This document shows positions 1 through 9,174 of a DNA stretch of 64,000 nucleotides, one piece after another. This DNA is from Ginsengibacter hankyongi (GTDB taxonomy: Bacteria > Bacteroidota > Bacteroidia > Chitinophagales > Chitinophagaceae): assembly GCF_008710285.1 (NCBI RefSeq), contig NZ_VYQF01000004.1:124001-188000 (forward strand). The letters run 5' to 3'. A model generated the notes under the pieces. That model made no database searches. It was given only the letters and a program-made list of their open reading frames with translations, and was not told the DNA's origin. A program made the position numbers and the translations under genes. Each line of letters opens with the position of its first letter. The stretch's first letter is position 1.

Positions 1-948
1 GTGTTGTTTATAACCAACTACGTTTCTAAAATGAACGAACGTAATCACATTTTTTTTGCAAAAATATTCTATAGCAACAGGCAAGTCTTCCTGCTTACCT
101 TCATCTCCCATTTCACCAAAAGTTCCATCCCATGTAATACCATTATTTGGACTTGGATAAATATCTATCATTCGTTTAAAGGCAGCAACAGATGTCATTA
201 TCCGCGGAATCGCCCTGATTGCATCAACGGGAGGATCATCAGGATGCATGGACAACTTTATTCCATATTTTTCTGCCTCGGGAACAACTGCCTTCAAAAA
301 ATATTCAAGATTTTTCCACATCAAACCATGCGTCAATGTTCCATATTCTGTTATTGGATCGCCTTCCATTTTATCAATATCAAAACCCATTACCAATGCG
401 TCGCCACGGTCGGGCCTTGCTTTATCGCTACGGGCCCAGCTTATTAACGGCATCCAGTTGTAACACACGGTATCAATCCCCAATTGTGAAATATTTTTCA
501 TAAACGTAACGAAGTTGGCAATCTCTTCATCTCTTCCCGGAAGGCCCAGTTTAGTTTTGGTATTAAGGGCAGGCGGCCCTTCTATCACAGTTAGTTTTAG
601 TCCTTCTTTGTCCCATGATTCCTTTACAGCTTTTATTACATCAAATTCCCAACTGTTTGCATTGTCCATTCCAACCATTTTTGGGTTGATTCCTCCAACA
701 GCACCTAATACACCCATTTGCTTTGCAAGTTCAATTCTTCGTGGTTCCTTGCCTGCAAAATAAGCAAGGCACAATTTCATTCCTGCATCTTTAATATAAT
801 TTATTTCGGGGTTTTGGTCTTTTAAAGAGTTCCTGTTATTTTCATTTCGTTTATGCCTATCCGTTGCGAATGCGCCCATTGTCCCAAGTGATAAGGATGC
901 AGCAACCGATGTACTTTTTATAATAAAATCGCGGCGATTGTCTTTCAT
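1..948 (-). CDS. uxuA: Mannonate dehydratase-like protein with twin-arginine-type signal (C-terminus outside window)
   Basis: The frame is open from the ATG at 948-946 to the window edge, giving 316 residues without a stop. The N-terminus has an RRDFI motif followed by a hydrophobic stretch, which resembles a Tat signal. The body reads as a UxuA-type TIM barrel: the segment SMHPDDPPVDAIRAIPRI is the hallmark Mn-binding loop, and GITWDGTFGEMGD and FVHFRNV follow in the family order. UxuA dehydrates D-mannonate to 2-keto-3-deoxygluconate (KDG). That fits the KDG kinase and KDPG aldolase nearby. Classical UxuA is cytoplasmic, so the export signal is odd; the protein may act in the periplasm or on a related sugar acid. 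The family is clear, but the exact substrate is inferred. Confidence 0.8.
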   Translation of the reverse strand, partial: MKDNRRDFIIKSTSVAASLSLGTMGAFATDRHKRNENNRNSLKDQNPEINYIKDAGMKLCLAYFAGKEPRRIELAKQMGVLGAVGGINPKMVGMDNANSWEFDVIKAVKESWDKEGLKLTVIEGPPALNTKTKLGLPGRDEEIANFVTFMKNISQLGIDTVCYNWMPLISWARSDKARPDRGDALVMGFDIDKMEGDPITEYGTLTHGLMWKNLEYFLKAVVPEAEKYGIKLSMHPDDPPVDAIRAIPRIMTSVAAFKRMIDIYPSPNNGITWDGTFGEMGDEGKQEDLPVAIEYFCKKNVITFVHFRNVVGYKQH

Positions 949-1123
949 GATTATGAATTTTTTGGACTTGAAAAAAAGAACAGATATTGTTTAAAATATA
1001 AATGGAAAATACGCAAAAACGATTTTATTCCACGGCCGGTTTCATGTATTATTCTATCATTTTAAGATATTATTCTATCCTGCCCTGAGTGATTAAAATA
1101 TTGAACATCAATATTAAACTCTT

Positions 1124-2614
1124 TTAACTGAATACCCTGTCGTGTGAACGTATTTCATTCCATTCTGGTGTTGGGGCAAAAAAGCTTTTATCTTTTGCAT
1201 GCAAATGCTTTTTTACTTCTTCTTCATTTAATTCAATGCCCAGACCGGGCGCAGAAAACGGAACGTTAGCAAAGCCTTTTGTTATCAATTGCCTTCCATC
1301 TGTTGTCTTCACTAAACCTTCCCACCATGGCACATCAATATTATGATGTTCACAGGCAAGGAAGTTTTGGGTTGCTGCTGCACAGTGCACATCGGCCATA
1401 AACGAAACGGGTGTACCAGCCTGATGCATCGCCATGGCTACACCGTGTTCTTCAGCATAATCTCCAATTCTCTTCGTTTCTAATAAGCCTCCTGAAGTTG
1501 CGAGATCAGGATGAACGATATCAACCGCATGAATATCTATTAATGGTTTAAAGTTTTTCAGAAGGTAGATATCTTCGCCGGTAAGCAAAGGAGTTTCAAG
1601 TGCATCAGACATTGTTTTCCATTGATCAGTTAATTCCCACGATACAATATCTTCCATCCAAGCAAGCCTGTATTTTTCCAGTGCCTTGCCCAATCTTATA
1701 CCGTTATTCAAATCAAAGTGTCCATAATGATCTGTAGAAAGTGGTATATCATATCCCACCATATTGCGAACCTTCTCTACTATTTTAGTTAATTCATCAA
1801 GGCCTTTATCTGTTATTTGTATTTGAGTAAAAGGATGAAGTGTATTTGCATAAGACATATTATCGCCCTGCCATTGTTTAAGAGAGCCCTGGCTTTCCCA
1901 GAATTTTTGATTAACTAAAGTGCCTGGAATTTTTGTAAGCTCATCAATTGAAACATCCATTTTAAGCCATGTGTATCCCTGGTCTTCGGTGCGGTACTTA
2001 ATTAATTTTAATTGTTCTTCGGGTGAATTAGCTTCAGGTGTATCAGCATACAGTCTTATCTTATCACGATACCTGCCTCCTAATAATTGCCATGCAGGAA
2101 CGTTATATGCTTTGCCACATAGATCCCAAAGAGCCATCTCTACTGCACACACGCCACCCGCTTGGCGGCTTGGTCCGCCAAATTGTTTTATAATTTTAAA
2201 TATCATCTCTACATTACATGGATTTAGACCAAGGATGCGGCTTTTCAACATCAAAGCATAGCGGGGATCGGCCGCATCCCTCACTTCTCCTAAACCATAA
2301 ATGCCCTGGTTAGTGTCGATACGAATAATAGCGGTGCCTCCCATTGCAGCCGTGAGCGCATAGCGCATATCGGTAATTTTTAAATCGGACGGGGCCGAAT
2401 AACGTTTAACCTTAGACGTAGTTAATGCAAGCGTGTCTTCGATAGACAATCCCATCATTCCTGCAAGCGTAATCCCCCCGAAAGCTGTTTTCTTCAAAAA
2501 ATCACGACGGTCTTTTTTTGTTTCGGGATTATTTATTTCTGCCTGCGCTTTAAGCGCTTCAGCTTTTTCAAGTTCTTTATTGTTTTCACTTAATTGTTTT
2601 AAAATACTTTTCAT
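1124..2614 (-). CDS. Enolase-superfamily (mandelate racemase/muconate lactonizing type) sugar-acid dehydratase
   Basis: The product has 496 residues. An unusually long charged N-terminus precedes a twin-arginine-like signal (KKDRRDFLKK plus a hydrophobic stretch, about residues 33-62). The mandelate racemase N-terminal lid domain follows, then the C-terminal barrel. Visible motifs are LKMDVS on the second barrel strand, a metal-ligand series (STDHYG, MEDIVSWE, LTGEDIY), VDIVHPDLATSGG, and MHQAGTPVS with ACEHHN near the end. These resemble the ManD/RspA-like acid sugar dehydratases. The likely role is dehydration of an aldonate to a 2-keto-3-deoxy sugar acid, feeding kdgK and eda. The substrate cannot be read from the sequence. 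It is transcribed on the same strand as the UxuA-like gene, 175 bases upstream of it. Confidence 0.8.
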   Translation of the reverse strand: MKSILKQLSENNKELEKAEALKAQAEINNPETKKDRRDFLKKTAFGGITLAGMMGLSIEDTLALTTSKVKRYSAPSDLKITDMRYALTAAMGGTAIIRIDTNQGIYGLGEVRDAADPRYALMLKSRILGLNPCNVEMIFKIIKQFGGPSRQAGGVCAVEMALWDLCGKAYNVPAWQLLGGRYRDKIRLYADTPEANSPEEQLKLIKYRTEDQGYTWLKMDVSIDELTKIPGTLVNQKFWESQGSLKQWQGDNMSYANTLHPFTQIQITDKGLDELTKIVEKVRNMVGYDIPLSTDHYGHFDLNNGIRLGKALEKYRLAWMEDIVSWELTDQWKTMSDALETPLLTGEDIYLLKNFKPLIDIHAVDIVHPDLATSGGLLETKRIGDYAEEHGVAMAMHQAGTPVSFMADVHCAAATQNFLACEHHNIDVPWWEGLVKTTDGRQLITKGFANVPFSAPGLGIELNEEEVKKHLHAKDKSFFAPTPEWNEIRSHDRVFS

Positions 2615-3073
2615 AAAAAATGTTTTAGATGAGATTACGTAGCCGTTATTTTCAAAATGAATAATCGTTATCGTTAGTTTTCTCTGTTAGGCCGATTAAA
2701 AATTCTAACAAAATGTTCTGCAAATTTTATTTAAAACATTCCATCCGATTCTATTAATTTTTCAACAAAATAGTTATCAGATTCCCGGATCCGGTATTCT
2801 TTATAACATGTACACGCAATCGTTATATTAACTAAAAATAGCCAATTTATTATTGTTAGCAGCAAAAAACTCATATCTGGGAAATAAACTAAAACTAAAT
2901 ATTGAAAATATTTAAATACAAAAGTTTAATTCCAATCGCAATGCTGTACCGCACTAATTCTTTTTTTACTGCTCTATTGTTCCAGAGGAACGTTTTGTGC
3001 TAAATTAGTTCTTTGAAAATATATTGCTCGCCATATTCTACTTCAAGAACCTTGAGCATTCTTCTAAATTCAT
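2615..3073. other. Intergenic stretch, no gene seen
   Basis: This A+T-rich gap lies between the corrected end of the frameshifted DUF5009 gene and the start of the enolase-superfamily gene, both on the minus strand. I found no ORF with recognisable content and no strong hairpin. It presumably carries the promoter of the dehydratase gene, but I could not pick a convincing promoter element. Confidence 0.4.
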
Positions 3074-4332
3074 CTAAAAATAGTAGAACCACAAAAAATG
3101 AACACAAATTTGAAGTCTGATCTTTCTTTTTTCTAACAATCCTGCAATCCATATCACAAAAAAAGCAACCAGGAAAGAACGGATAATTCCGCCTGCACCT
3201 TCATTGAAAAATTGCGGATAGTGGAATCCCATCAATGTGTAAAAAGAATAGAGCAGGTAAGGAATTAAGTAGGTGGTAAGTGTACTTGTGCCGGCCGGCC
3301 GGATAACTTTAAACCAATCTTGCCTCTTATATCAATGAAATAAATTAGTAATTCAAAAATAAGAATGCCAAGACCTATACAAATAGCTACCCATGCCGGA
3401 GTTGCCCGAATCTTTGAAATGCCTGCAGCATAAGGCCTGATATATAATCCAAAAATCAGCATTGCAATTCCAACAGATGTAAACAAAATCCATAGTAATT
3501 TATCTTTTCCCTTACCGGCTAATTCCCTGTATAAAAGGGATATTACCACGCCTCCCATCGTTAATGCCACGGAAGCAGCATTGCCAATAACCCATAGGGA
3601 AAATTTCAGAGCATGAGTATGAAATGCAACGTTAATAATCATGAATAAAAAAAAGGCGGTTAGCTGTATCCAAAAATTACCTCTTGACAAAAGATAAATA
3701 AAAGCACAAACAAGATACGACCATCCGATGATGCCCAGAATACCCCACCAATACGGTTTAAATCCAACAGGGGCTGTTGGTTGTCCTCCTTTAAATAGCC
3801 AGGCCATCAGTAATAAAATCAATATACCTATACTTTGTAAAAAATACTTTTTTGATTTCTTCATAGCACCGGGATAATCAATCCATATAAGAAAAAAGGC
3901 AATGGTTATAAATATCTCCCACACGGCTTTTGGCAAAATTGCAATGCTGTTATAATTTTCTAAATTAACATGGAGAAATCCCATAACCAGCAAAGCAAAA
4001 GAGCGGGCTAAAATATAGGTGGCAACCTTATAAAAAGAATCGCCTCTCTTTATTCGTTTGGTGAGTGCAAACGTAAGAGACAAGCCTACAATAAAAAGAA
4101 AGATGGGAAAAATTGTATCAGCAAAACCAAGGCCATCAGCCTGTGCGCTTACATGTTCAATCCATTCAGGAATATTTTTAACGCCACTTACATCATTTAC
4201 GAAAATCATAAAAAACATAGTGATCGCCCGGAATACATCTATTGATAATAGACGTTTTGGGAGCTGTCGCATCGTATTGGAAATGGAATCTTCTAGAACA
4301 CGATCGCTAATTATTCCTTCGGATATTTGCAT
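3074..4332 (-). pseudogene. DUF5009/HGSNAT-like multi-pass membrane acyltransferase, frameshifted near 3320
   Basis: The frame from the ATG at 4332 encodes about 345 residues of a DUF5009 protein (start RLLSIDVFRAITMFFMIFV, then many membrane helices). It then runs into an unrelated tail and stops at 3265. In the other frame from about 3319 the family C-terminus continues without a break: DWFKVIRPAGTSTLTTYLI, then YSFYTLMGFHYPQFFNEG and a last membrane helix, stopping at 3074-3076. One missing base in the stretch read as GGCAAGATTGG on the minus strand explains it; adding one A restores ...RGKDWFKV.... The family is related to heparan-alpha-glucosaminide N-acetyltransferase and is common in Bacteroidota glycan loci. 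Either the gene is truly broken or this is a sequencing error. Confidence 0.85.
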
Positions 4333-4419
4333 GTCCTACATTTTTTTTCTTTCCGTGACGATATCGAATATACATCATCATTTCAAGAAAAAAATCAATT
4401 AATTCTTACCGAAAAATAT

Positions 4420-5451
4420 TTAACGCTGCACTCTTCCGCTTGCATCTCCTTTCATTAATCCTTTTACATCACTTAATGTAGCATGGTTTAAATCTCCGGG
4501 GATAGTATGTTTCAATGCAGAAGCAGCAACACCGAATTCGGCGGCATCTTTCATCGCCATTTCAGTAACCAATCCATAGATAAAGCCGCTTGCAAAAGAA
4601 TCACCGCTTCCAACGCGGTCTACAATTCTTACTTCGTATTGTTTGGTATGATAAAATTCATTGCCATCATATACTAATGCACTCCATCCATTATCTGAGG
4701 CACTATGACTTTCTCTTAATGTAGAAGCAATGTATTTGAAGTTGAATTTTTCTTTCATCTGTTGAAATACATCTTTATAACCATCAAGATTTAATTCGCC
4801 TTTAGTTACATCGGTTCCTTTACTTTTAAATCCTAACGTTGTTTCTGCATCTTCTTCGTTGCCGATACATACATCAACATAAGCGCAAAGCTTCGTCATT
4901 ACTTCTTTGGCTTTTTCCTTACTCCATAATTTCTTGCGATAATTAAGATCAATACTGGTGGTAATTCCTTTAGCCTTTGCCGCTTTCAAAGCTGCTTCGG
5001 TAAGGGCCGCAGCACTATCGCTTAACGCCGGCGTTATCCCGGTTGTATGAAACCATGAAGCGCCATCAAATATTTTATCAAAATCAAAGTCTTTAATTTC
5101 AGCTTCTGAAATAGCCGCATCAGCACGATCATATACCACTTGTGATGCACGCATAGACGCTCCTGTTTCCAAAAAATAAATGCCTAATCTTTTTCCGCCT
5201 CTTGCAACAAATTGCGTATCTACACCATAACGGCGCAGGTGATTTATTGCAGATTGTCCTATTGGATTATCCGGCACTTTGGAAACGAAAGTTCCCTGTA
5301 ATCCATAGTTACAAAGGGCTGCAGCTACGTTTGCTTCTCCGCCACCATAGGTCACATCAAATATATCCGCTTGCACGAATCTTTTAAAATCGGGAGTAGA
5401 TAACCGAAGCATTATTTCTCCAAGTGTTACAACTTTTTTTGCCATGATCAT
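4420..5451 (-). CDS. kdgK: 2-dehydro-3-deoxygluconokinase (PfkB family)
   Basis: The product has 343 residues. An alternative start two codons later, at 5445, would give MAKKVV. The PfkB fold is marked by the N-terminal VTLGEIMLRLS, the glycine-rich YGGGEANVAAAL (substrate-side signature) and the C-terminal DRVGSGDSFASGF. The last carries the anion hole and catalytic Asp of the second PfkB signature. The order and spacing match KDG kinases, which phosphorylate 2-keto-3-deoxygluconate to KDPG with ATP in the cytoplasm. The gene is divergent from the KDPG aldolase gene, so the two consecutive pathway steps share one intergenic region. Fructokinase is the main alternative; the context favours KdgK. 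Confidence 0.88.
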   Translation of the reverse strand: MIMAKKVVTLGEIMLRLSTPDFKRFVQADIFDVTYGGGEANVAAALCNYGLQGTFVSKVPDNPIGQSAINHLRRYGVDTQFVARGGKRLGIYFLETGASMRASQVVYDRADAAISEAEIKDFDFDKIFDGASWFHTTGITPALSDSAAALTEAALKAAKAKGITTSIDLNYRKKLWSKEKAKEVMTKLCAYVDVCIGNEEDAETTLGFKSKGTDVTKGELNLDGYKDVFQQMKEKFNFKYIASTLRESHSASDNGWSALVYDGNEFYHTKQYEVRIVDRVGSGDSFASGFIYGLVTEMAMKDAAEFGVAASALKHTIPGDLNHATLSDVKGLMKGDASGRVQR

Positions 5452-5743
5452 TTATAAATTAAAACTTAAACAGATTTATTTCTCAATTCGATAAGGCCGA
5501 ATTTCTCTCATATTTATTGAAGCAACAAGAATTATAGCAATAATTATCAAAAAAAATACGGAATCGATTGCGTAGCGAACCGGAATTACAGGCTCTTTTT
5601 TCAATTTTTAATTTCGAAAAGAAAGGCACTTGCGTGAACAATTTCAATCGTTATAAGTTACAAATTCGGTAACGTTTGCGTAAAAAAATATGGTTTAATA
5701 ATATAATTCCAATAACATTGTTCATCTGGAAAAAAATTATTTT
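5452..5743. promoter_or_regulatory. Divergent control region between kdgK and the KDPG aldolase gene
   Basis: About 290 bases separate the two divergent starts. The region must contain promoters in both directions. The nearest match to the Bacteroidota -7 element on the plus strand is TAACGTTTG around 5670, which has one extra base. I could not identify an operator. Confidence 0.35.
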
Positions 5744-6403
5744 ATGGATACAAAAAATGAATTATTAAAATTAATCCCTGAACAGGGAGTATTACCCTTA
5801 TATTTTTATAAGGATACCGAAGTAAGCATTCAGGTGCTAAAATCATTGTACAGTGCAGGTATAAGAGCAGTTGAATATACCAACCGCGGAGAAGCTGCAT
5901 TGCTGAATTTTAAAAAAATGCGTGAAGTCTGTGATGCTGAATTAAAAGGAATGTACCTGGGAATAGGGACTATAAAGAATGGGAACATGGCGCAGACATT
6001 TATCGATGCGGGCGCAGATTATATTATTTGCCCTGGACTTATTGAAGAAGTTGCTACAGTTGCTGATAAGAATAATATGCTTTGGGTTCCTGGCTGTATG
6101 ACTCCTTCGGAAATTATTCGTGCAGAGAATATGGGTGCAAAAATGATAAAACTATTTCCAGGAAATATTTTAGGACCAGGTTTTATGAGCGCCATAAAAG
6201 AATTATTTCCTGGGTTATTATTTATGCCCACCGGCGGAGTTGATCTTGATAAAGAAAATATTGCAGGTTGGTTTAAAGCAGGCGTATGCGCAGTTGGAAT
6301 GGGGAGCAAATTGGTAAGCAAAAATTTATTGGAGCAAAAAGATTATTCAAAAATTGAAGCGCTTACAAAACAGGTAATAGATATTGTAAAGTCAGTGAGA
6401 TAG
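5744..6403 (+). CDS. eda: KDPG/KHG aldolase (2-dehydro-3-deoxy-6-phosphogluconate aldolase)
   Basis: The product has 219 residues, the usual length of the family. It cleaves KDPG to pyruvate and glyceraldehyde 3-phosphate through a Schiff base. The Schiff-base lysine is visible in AKMIKLFPGNILGPGF as K136, with the upstream substrate Glu in AVEYTNRGE. The phosphate-binding glycines are in MPTGGVD and AVGMGSKL. The gene starts 32 bases before the MFS carrier gene and forms an operon with it, opposite kdgK. This completes the lower hexuronate pathway. Confidence 0.92.
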   Translation: MDTKNELLKLIPEQGVLPLYFYKDTEVSIQVLKSLYSAGIRAVEYTNRGEAALLNFKKMREVCDAELKGMYLGIGTIKNGNMAQTFIDAGADYIICPGLIEEVATVADKNNMLWVPGCMTPSEIIRAENMGAKMIKLFPGNILGPGFMSAIKELFPGLLFMPTGGVDLDKENIAGWFKAGVCAVGMGSKLVSKNLLEQKDYSKIEALTKQVIDIVKSVR

Positions 6404-6435
6404 ATAGATAATTGTTTTAAAAATAAACATACGAC

Positions 6436-7731
6436 ATGCAGAAGAATATGGGAAAATACAGGTGGACGATTTGCGCTTTGTTATTTTTTGCCACTACAAT
6501 TAATTACCTCGATAGACAGGTAATCAGTTTACTCAAACCTTATCTTGAAGTACAATTTAAATGGACGGAAAGCGATTATTCCTACATCGTTATGGCCTTC
6601 CAGTTATCGTATGCTTTAGGAATGATTTTCGTAGGAAGATTTATTGATAAAGTTGGAACTAAGTTAGGTTATGCCTTATCAACCCTGGCATGGAGCCTTG
6701 CTGCAATGGGACACGCTTTAGCCCAAAGTACCTTAGGATTTGGCATTGCACGTTCCGCTCTTGGTATTAGCGAAGCTGGTAATTTTCCTGCAGCAATAAA
6801 AACAGTTAGTGAATGGTTCCCTAAAAAAGAAAGAGCTTATGCAACAGGAATATTTAATTCAGGTTCTAATATAGGGGCTATTGTAGCGCCACTTACTGTT
6901 CCCTGGATTGCTGAAAAAATGGGTTGGGATTGGGCATTCATTTTAACGGGTGCAGTTGGTTTTATCTGGCTTATCTTATGGATATTTATTTATGAAATTC
7001 CTGCAAAAAATAAAAGACTTTCTAAGGAAGAATTTGCATATATCAATAGTGATTTGGATGAACCGGTTGATACACAAGAAAAGCCTCCCCGCACTTCATG
7101 GTTTAAATTATTAGGGTTTCGCCAAGCATGGGCATTTGTTATCGGAAAATTTTTGACAGATCCAATATGGTGGTTCTATCTTTTCTGGCTACCTGCGTTT
7201 CTTGATGCTCAATACGGAGTTACCGGAACTGCTATAGGGTTGCCAATTGCACTCGTATATACGATGACCACATTTGGAAGTATCTTCGGAGGATGGCTGC
7301 CTATGTATTTTATAAGAAAAGGCTGGCCCGTTTTTAAAGCACGAAAAACATCTATGCTTATTTATGCTTTTTGTGTGGTGCCTGTAATTTTTGCACAATG
7401 GCTGGGCTCGTTAAACATGTGGCTGGCTGTATTCATTATTGGTTTTGCAGCATCGGCACACCAGGCATGGAGCGCTAATATTTTTACAACGGTATCGGAT
7501 ATGTTTCCTAAAAAAACGGTTGCTTCTGTTACCGGGCTTGGCGGCATGTCCGGCTCGGTTGGAGGTATATTAATTGCATGGCTGGCAGGTATTCTATTCG
7601 ATAAATATAAATTACTGGGTAATATTGAAACCGGCTATTATATCATGTTTTTCATCTGCGGTTTTGCTTACCTTATTGCGTGGGTCGTTATGCATTTGCT
7701 GGTTCCTAAAATGAAAATGGTGGATGTATAA
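6436..7731 (+). CDS. MFS transporter, hexuronate (ExuT-like) / anion:cation symporter family
   Basis: The product has 431 residues with about 12 membrane segments. It begins with the ACS-family signature region (ATTINYLDRQVISLLKPYL). The helix 2-3 motif is FVGRFIDKVGTKLGYA, followed by GISEAGNFPAAIKTVSEWFPKKERA, which is typical of ExuT, GudP and other sugar-acid carriers. The likely role is proton-coupled uptake of glucuronate, galacturonate or an aldonate across the inner membrane. It is the second gene after the KDPG aldolase, which fits. The exact substrate is inferred from context only. Confidence 0.85.
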   Translation: MQKNMGKYRWTICALLFFATTINYLDRQVISLLKPYLEVQFKWTESDYSYIVMAFQLSYALGMIFVGRFIDKVGTKLGYALSTLAWSLAAMGHALAQSTLGFGIARSALGISEAGNFPAAIKTVSEWFPKKERAYATGIFNSGSNIGAIVAPLTVPWIAEKMGWDWAFILTGAVGFIWLILWIFIYEIPAKNKRLSKEEFAYINSDLDEPVDTQEKPPRTSWFKLLGFRQAWAFVIGKFLTDPIWWFYLFWLPAFLDAQYGVTGTAIGLPIALVYTMTTFGSIFGGWLPMYFIRKGWPVFKARKTSMLIYAFCVVPVIFAQWLGSLNMWLAVFIIGFAASAHQAWSANIFTTVSDMFPKKTVASVTGLGGMSGSVGGILIAWLAGILFDKYKLLGNIETGYYIMFFICGFAYLIAWVVMHLLVPKMKMVDV

Positions 7732-7862
7732 TTAATCTTAATTAAGCTGAATTAAATCTTACGATTAACTATAAGTGTTTTAATGGAGTCGATTATCTTC
7801 TGACGGGGTTAAACTTACAATAAAACGAAGGGAAATAATGATAATTCTTTTTTGAAAATATT

Positions 7863-8750
7863 TTAAACAAATCTTCTAACGCCGGTTGAAATATAATTTT
7901 GCCTGTATTCTTTTGGAGTACTGATTTTTTTCTTTTTAAATATCCGGTTGAAATTTGACATGTTGTTAAACCCACATTTGTACGCAATTTCATTAATGCT
8001 GTTAGTGGTGTCAATTAGCATTCTTGTAGCATGGCCCAGGCGCACTTCATTCAAAGTGTCAATAAAAGTTTTCCCGGTTCTTAATTTAAAAAACCTGCTG
8101 AGAGATACTTCCGCCATTCCCGCAATTTTAGCTGCATCTCCCAATGTTATGTTCTCACTAAAATTGTTATTGAGATAAGTCATAATCTTTTCAATTCTGC
8201 GGCTGTTGTATGAAGGCGTTTCTGTATTAAAGGCCATAACGGATAAAGTTCTCAAGTTCCTGGAAGTGGACAGGTCGTGCAGGATCGACATAAGTTCTAA
8301 TACGGAATCGAAGCCGTGCTTTTGCTGTAGTTGGATTAATCTGGGCGTGATCGACAGGGTTGTAGCTTCTGAAAATAATACTCCTTTTGACGAGCGTTGC
8401 AGTAATGTTCTTATAAAACTTAATTGGTTGCGGTGCAAAAATTTTTCATCAAAAAGGTCGCGGTGAAACTGGATGGTGATTTCATTAATGACCTTGTTTT
8501 TACACTTATGAGTAAACCATCCATGTTGCAGGTTCGGGCCTACAAGAACCAACTCTGTATTTCCTATTTCTTCCACATGGTCGCCTACTATACGTTTCGC
8601 ACCTGCCGCATTCTGAATAAAATTCAGCTCAAATTCATCATGAAAATGTAATGGAAAATCAAATTCCTTTTTAGATCTAGAGAACAACGAAAAGCAATCG
8701 TTTTGCGTAAGAGGCGTAATTTCTCTTAGTAATTTAGTCGTTAAACTCAT
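7863..8750 (-). CDS. AraC-family transcriptional regulator (cupin sensor plus two HTH)
   Basis: The product has 295 residues. The N-terminal half reads as a cupin-like sensor (FPLHFHDEFELNFIQNAAG, VLVGPNLQHGW). The C-terminal 100 residues form the AraC DNA-binding domain: first HTH in LGDAAKIAGMAEVSLSRFF, second in INEIAYKCGFNNMSNFNRIF, with the KKKKISTPKEYR ending. It is convergent with the MFS gene and divergent from the mannanase cluster, so it may control either. The sensor type suggests a sugar or sugar-acid ligand; this is inferred, not shown. Confidence 0.85.
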   Translation of the reverse strand: MSLTTKLLREITPLTQNDCFSLFSRSKKEFDFPLHFHDEFELNFIQNAAGAKRIVGDHVEEIGNTELVLVGPNLQHGWFTHKCKNKVINEITIQFHRDLFDEKFLHRNQLSFIRTLLQRSSKGVLFSEATTLSITPRLIQLQQKHGFDSVLELMSILHDLSTSRNLRTLSVMAFNTETPSYNSRRIEKIMTYLNNNFSENITLGDAAKIAGMAEVSLSRFFKLRTGKTFIDTLNEVRLGHATRMLIDTTNSINEIAYKCGFNNMSNFNRIFKKKKISTPKEYRQNYISTGVRRFV

Positions 8751-9174
8751 AACAAAGCATTAAAAATGGATAAGATATATTAATAAAGTATTACAAATAT
8801 GTCCAGTTTTGATACTCAAAAATCCTTGCGAATAAAGGAAATAAAAAGGTAAAAATATGATTTCAAATAATAAAACATAAATAAAAGATAAATATGTACT
8901 GATTTGGGGGTATAAATTGAAATACTTTTGAAGAAGCAAAGCTTGAGCAATGAGAAATTATTTTAATACGAAATTGGTGTTGATTTTATTATTCACTTTT
9001 TCAGTAAGCTTCATTTATTTAATGATTTCCCCATGAAGTTTTTTGTTTAACCCATTATTTAGCGTAGACGTAGAGAGAAAAGGGTGATTTATGATTATGC
9101 AATCGATGTTATAGAAATAATTTTTCCCCAGTGCGGTTTTGTACATCTTTATATAAGTAAAACATAGAACTAAA
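8751..9174. promoter_or_regulatory. Divergent region between AraC gene and mannanase cluster
   Basis: About 420 bases. A perfect -7 element TACTTTTG lies at 8923-8930 on the plus strand, with TTTG at 8903-8906, but the 16-base gap is shorter than the usual 19-21. A transcript from here would start near 8937, run through the small hydrophobic ORF at 8950-9036 and reach the mannanase gene. I see no terminator hairpin between them. Confidence 0.35.
8950..9036 (+). CDS. Possible small hydrophobic peptide or signal-peptide remnant, 28 residues
   Basis: The ATG at 8950 opens a 28-codon ORF. It starts MRNYFNTK, runs as one hydrophobic helix (LVLILLFTFSVSFIYLM) and ends at the TGA at 9034-9036. It begins about 13 bases after the start expected from the TACTTTTG element at 8923-8930. 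It could be a real small membrane peptide, or what is left of the signal peptide of a deleted secreted gene. There is no homology evidence. Confidence 0.25.
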   Translation: MRNYFNTKLVLILLFTFSVSFIYLMISP

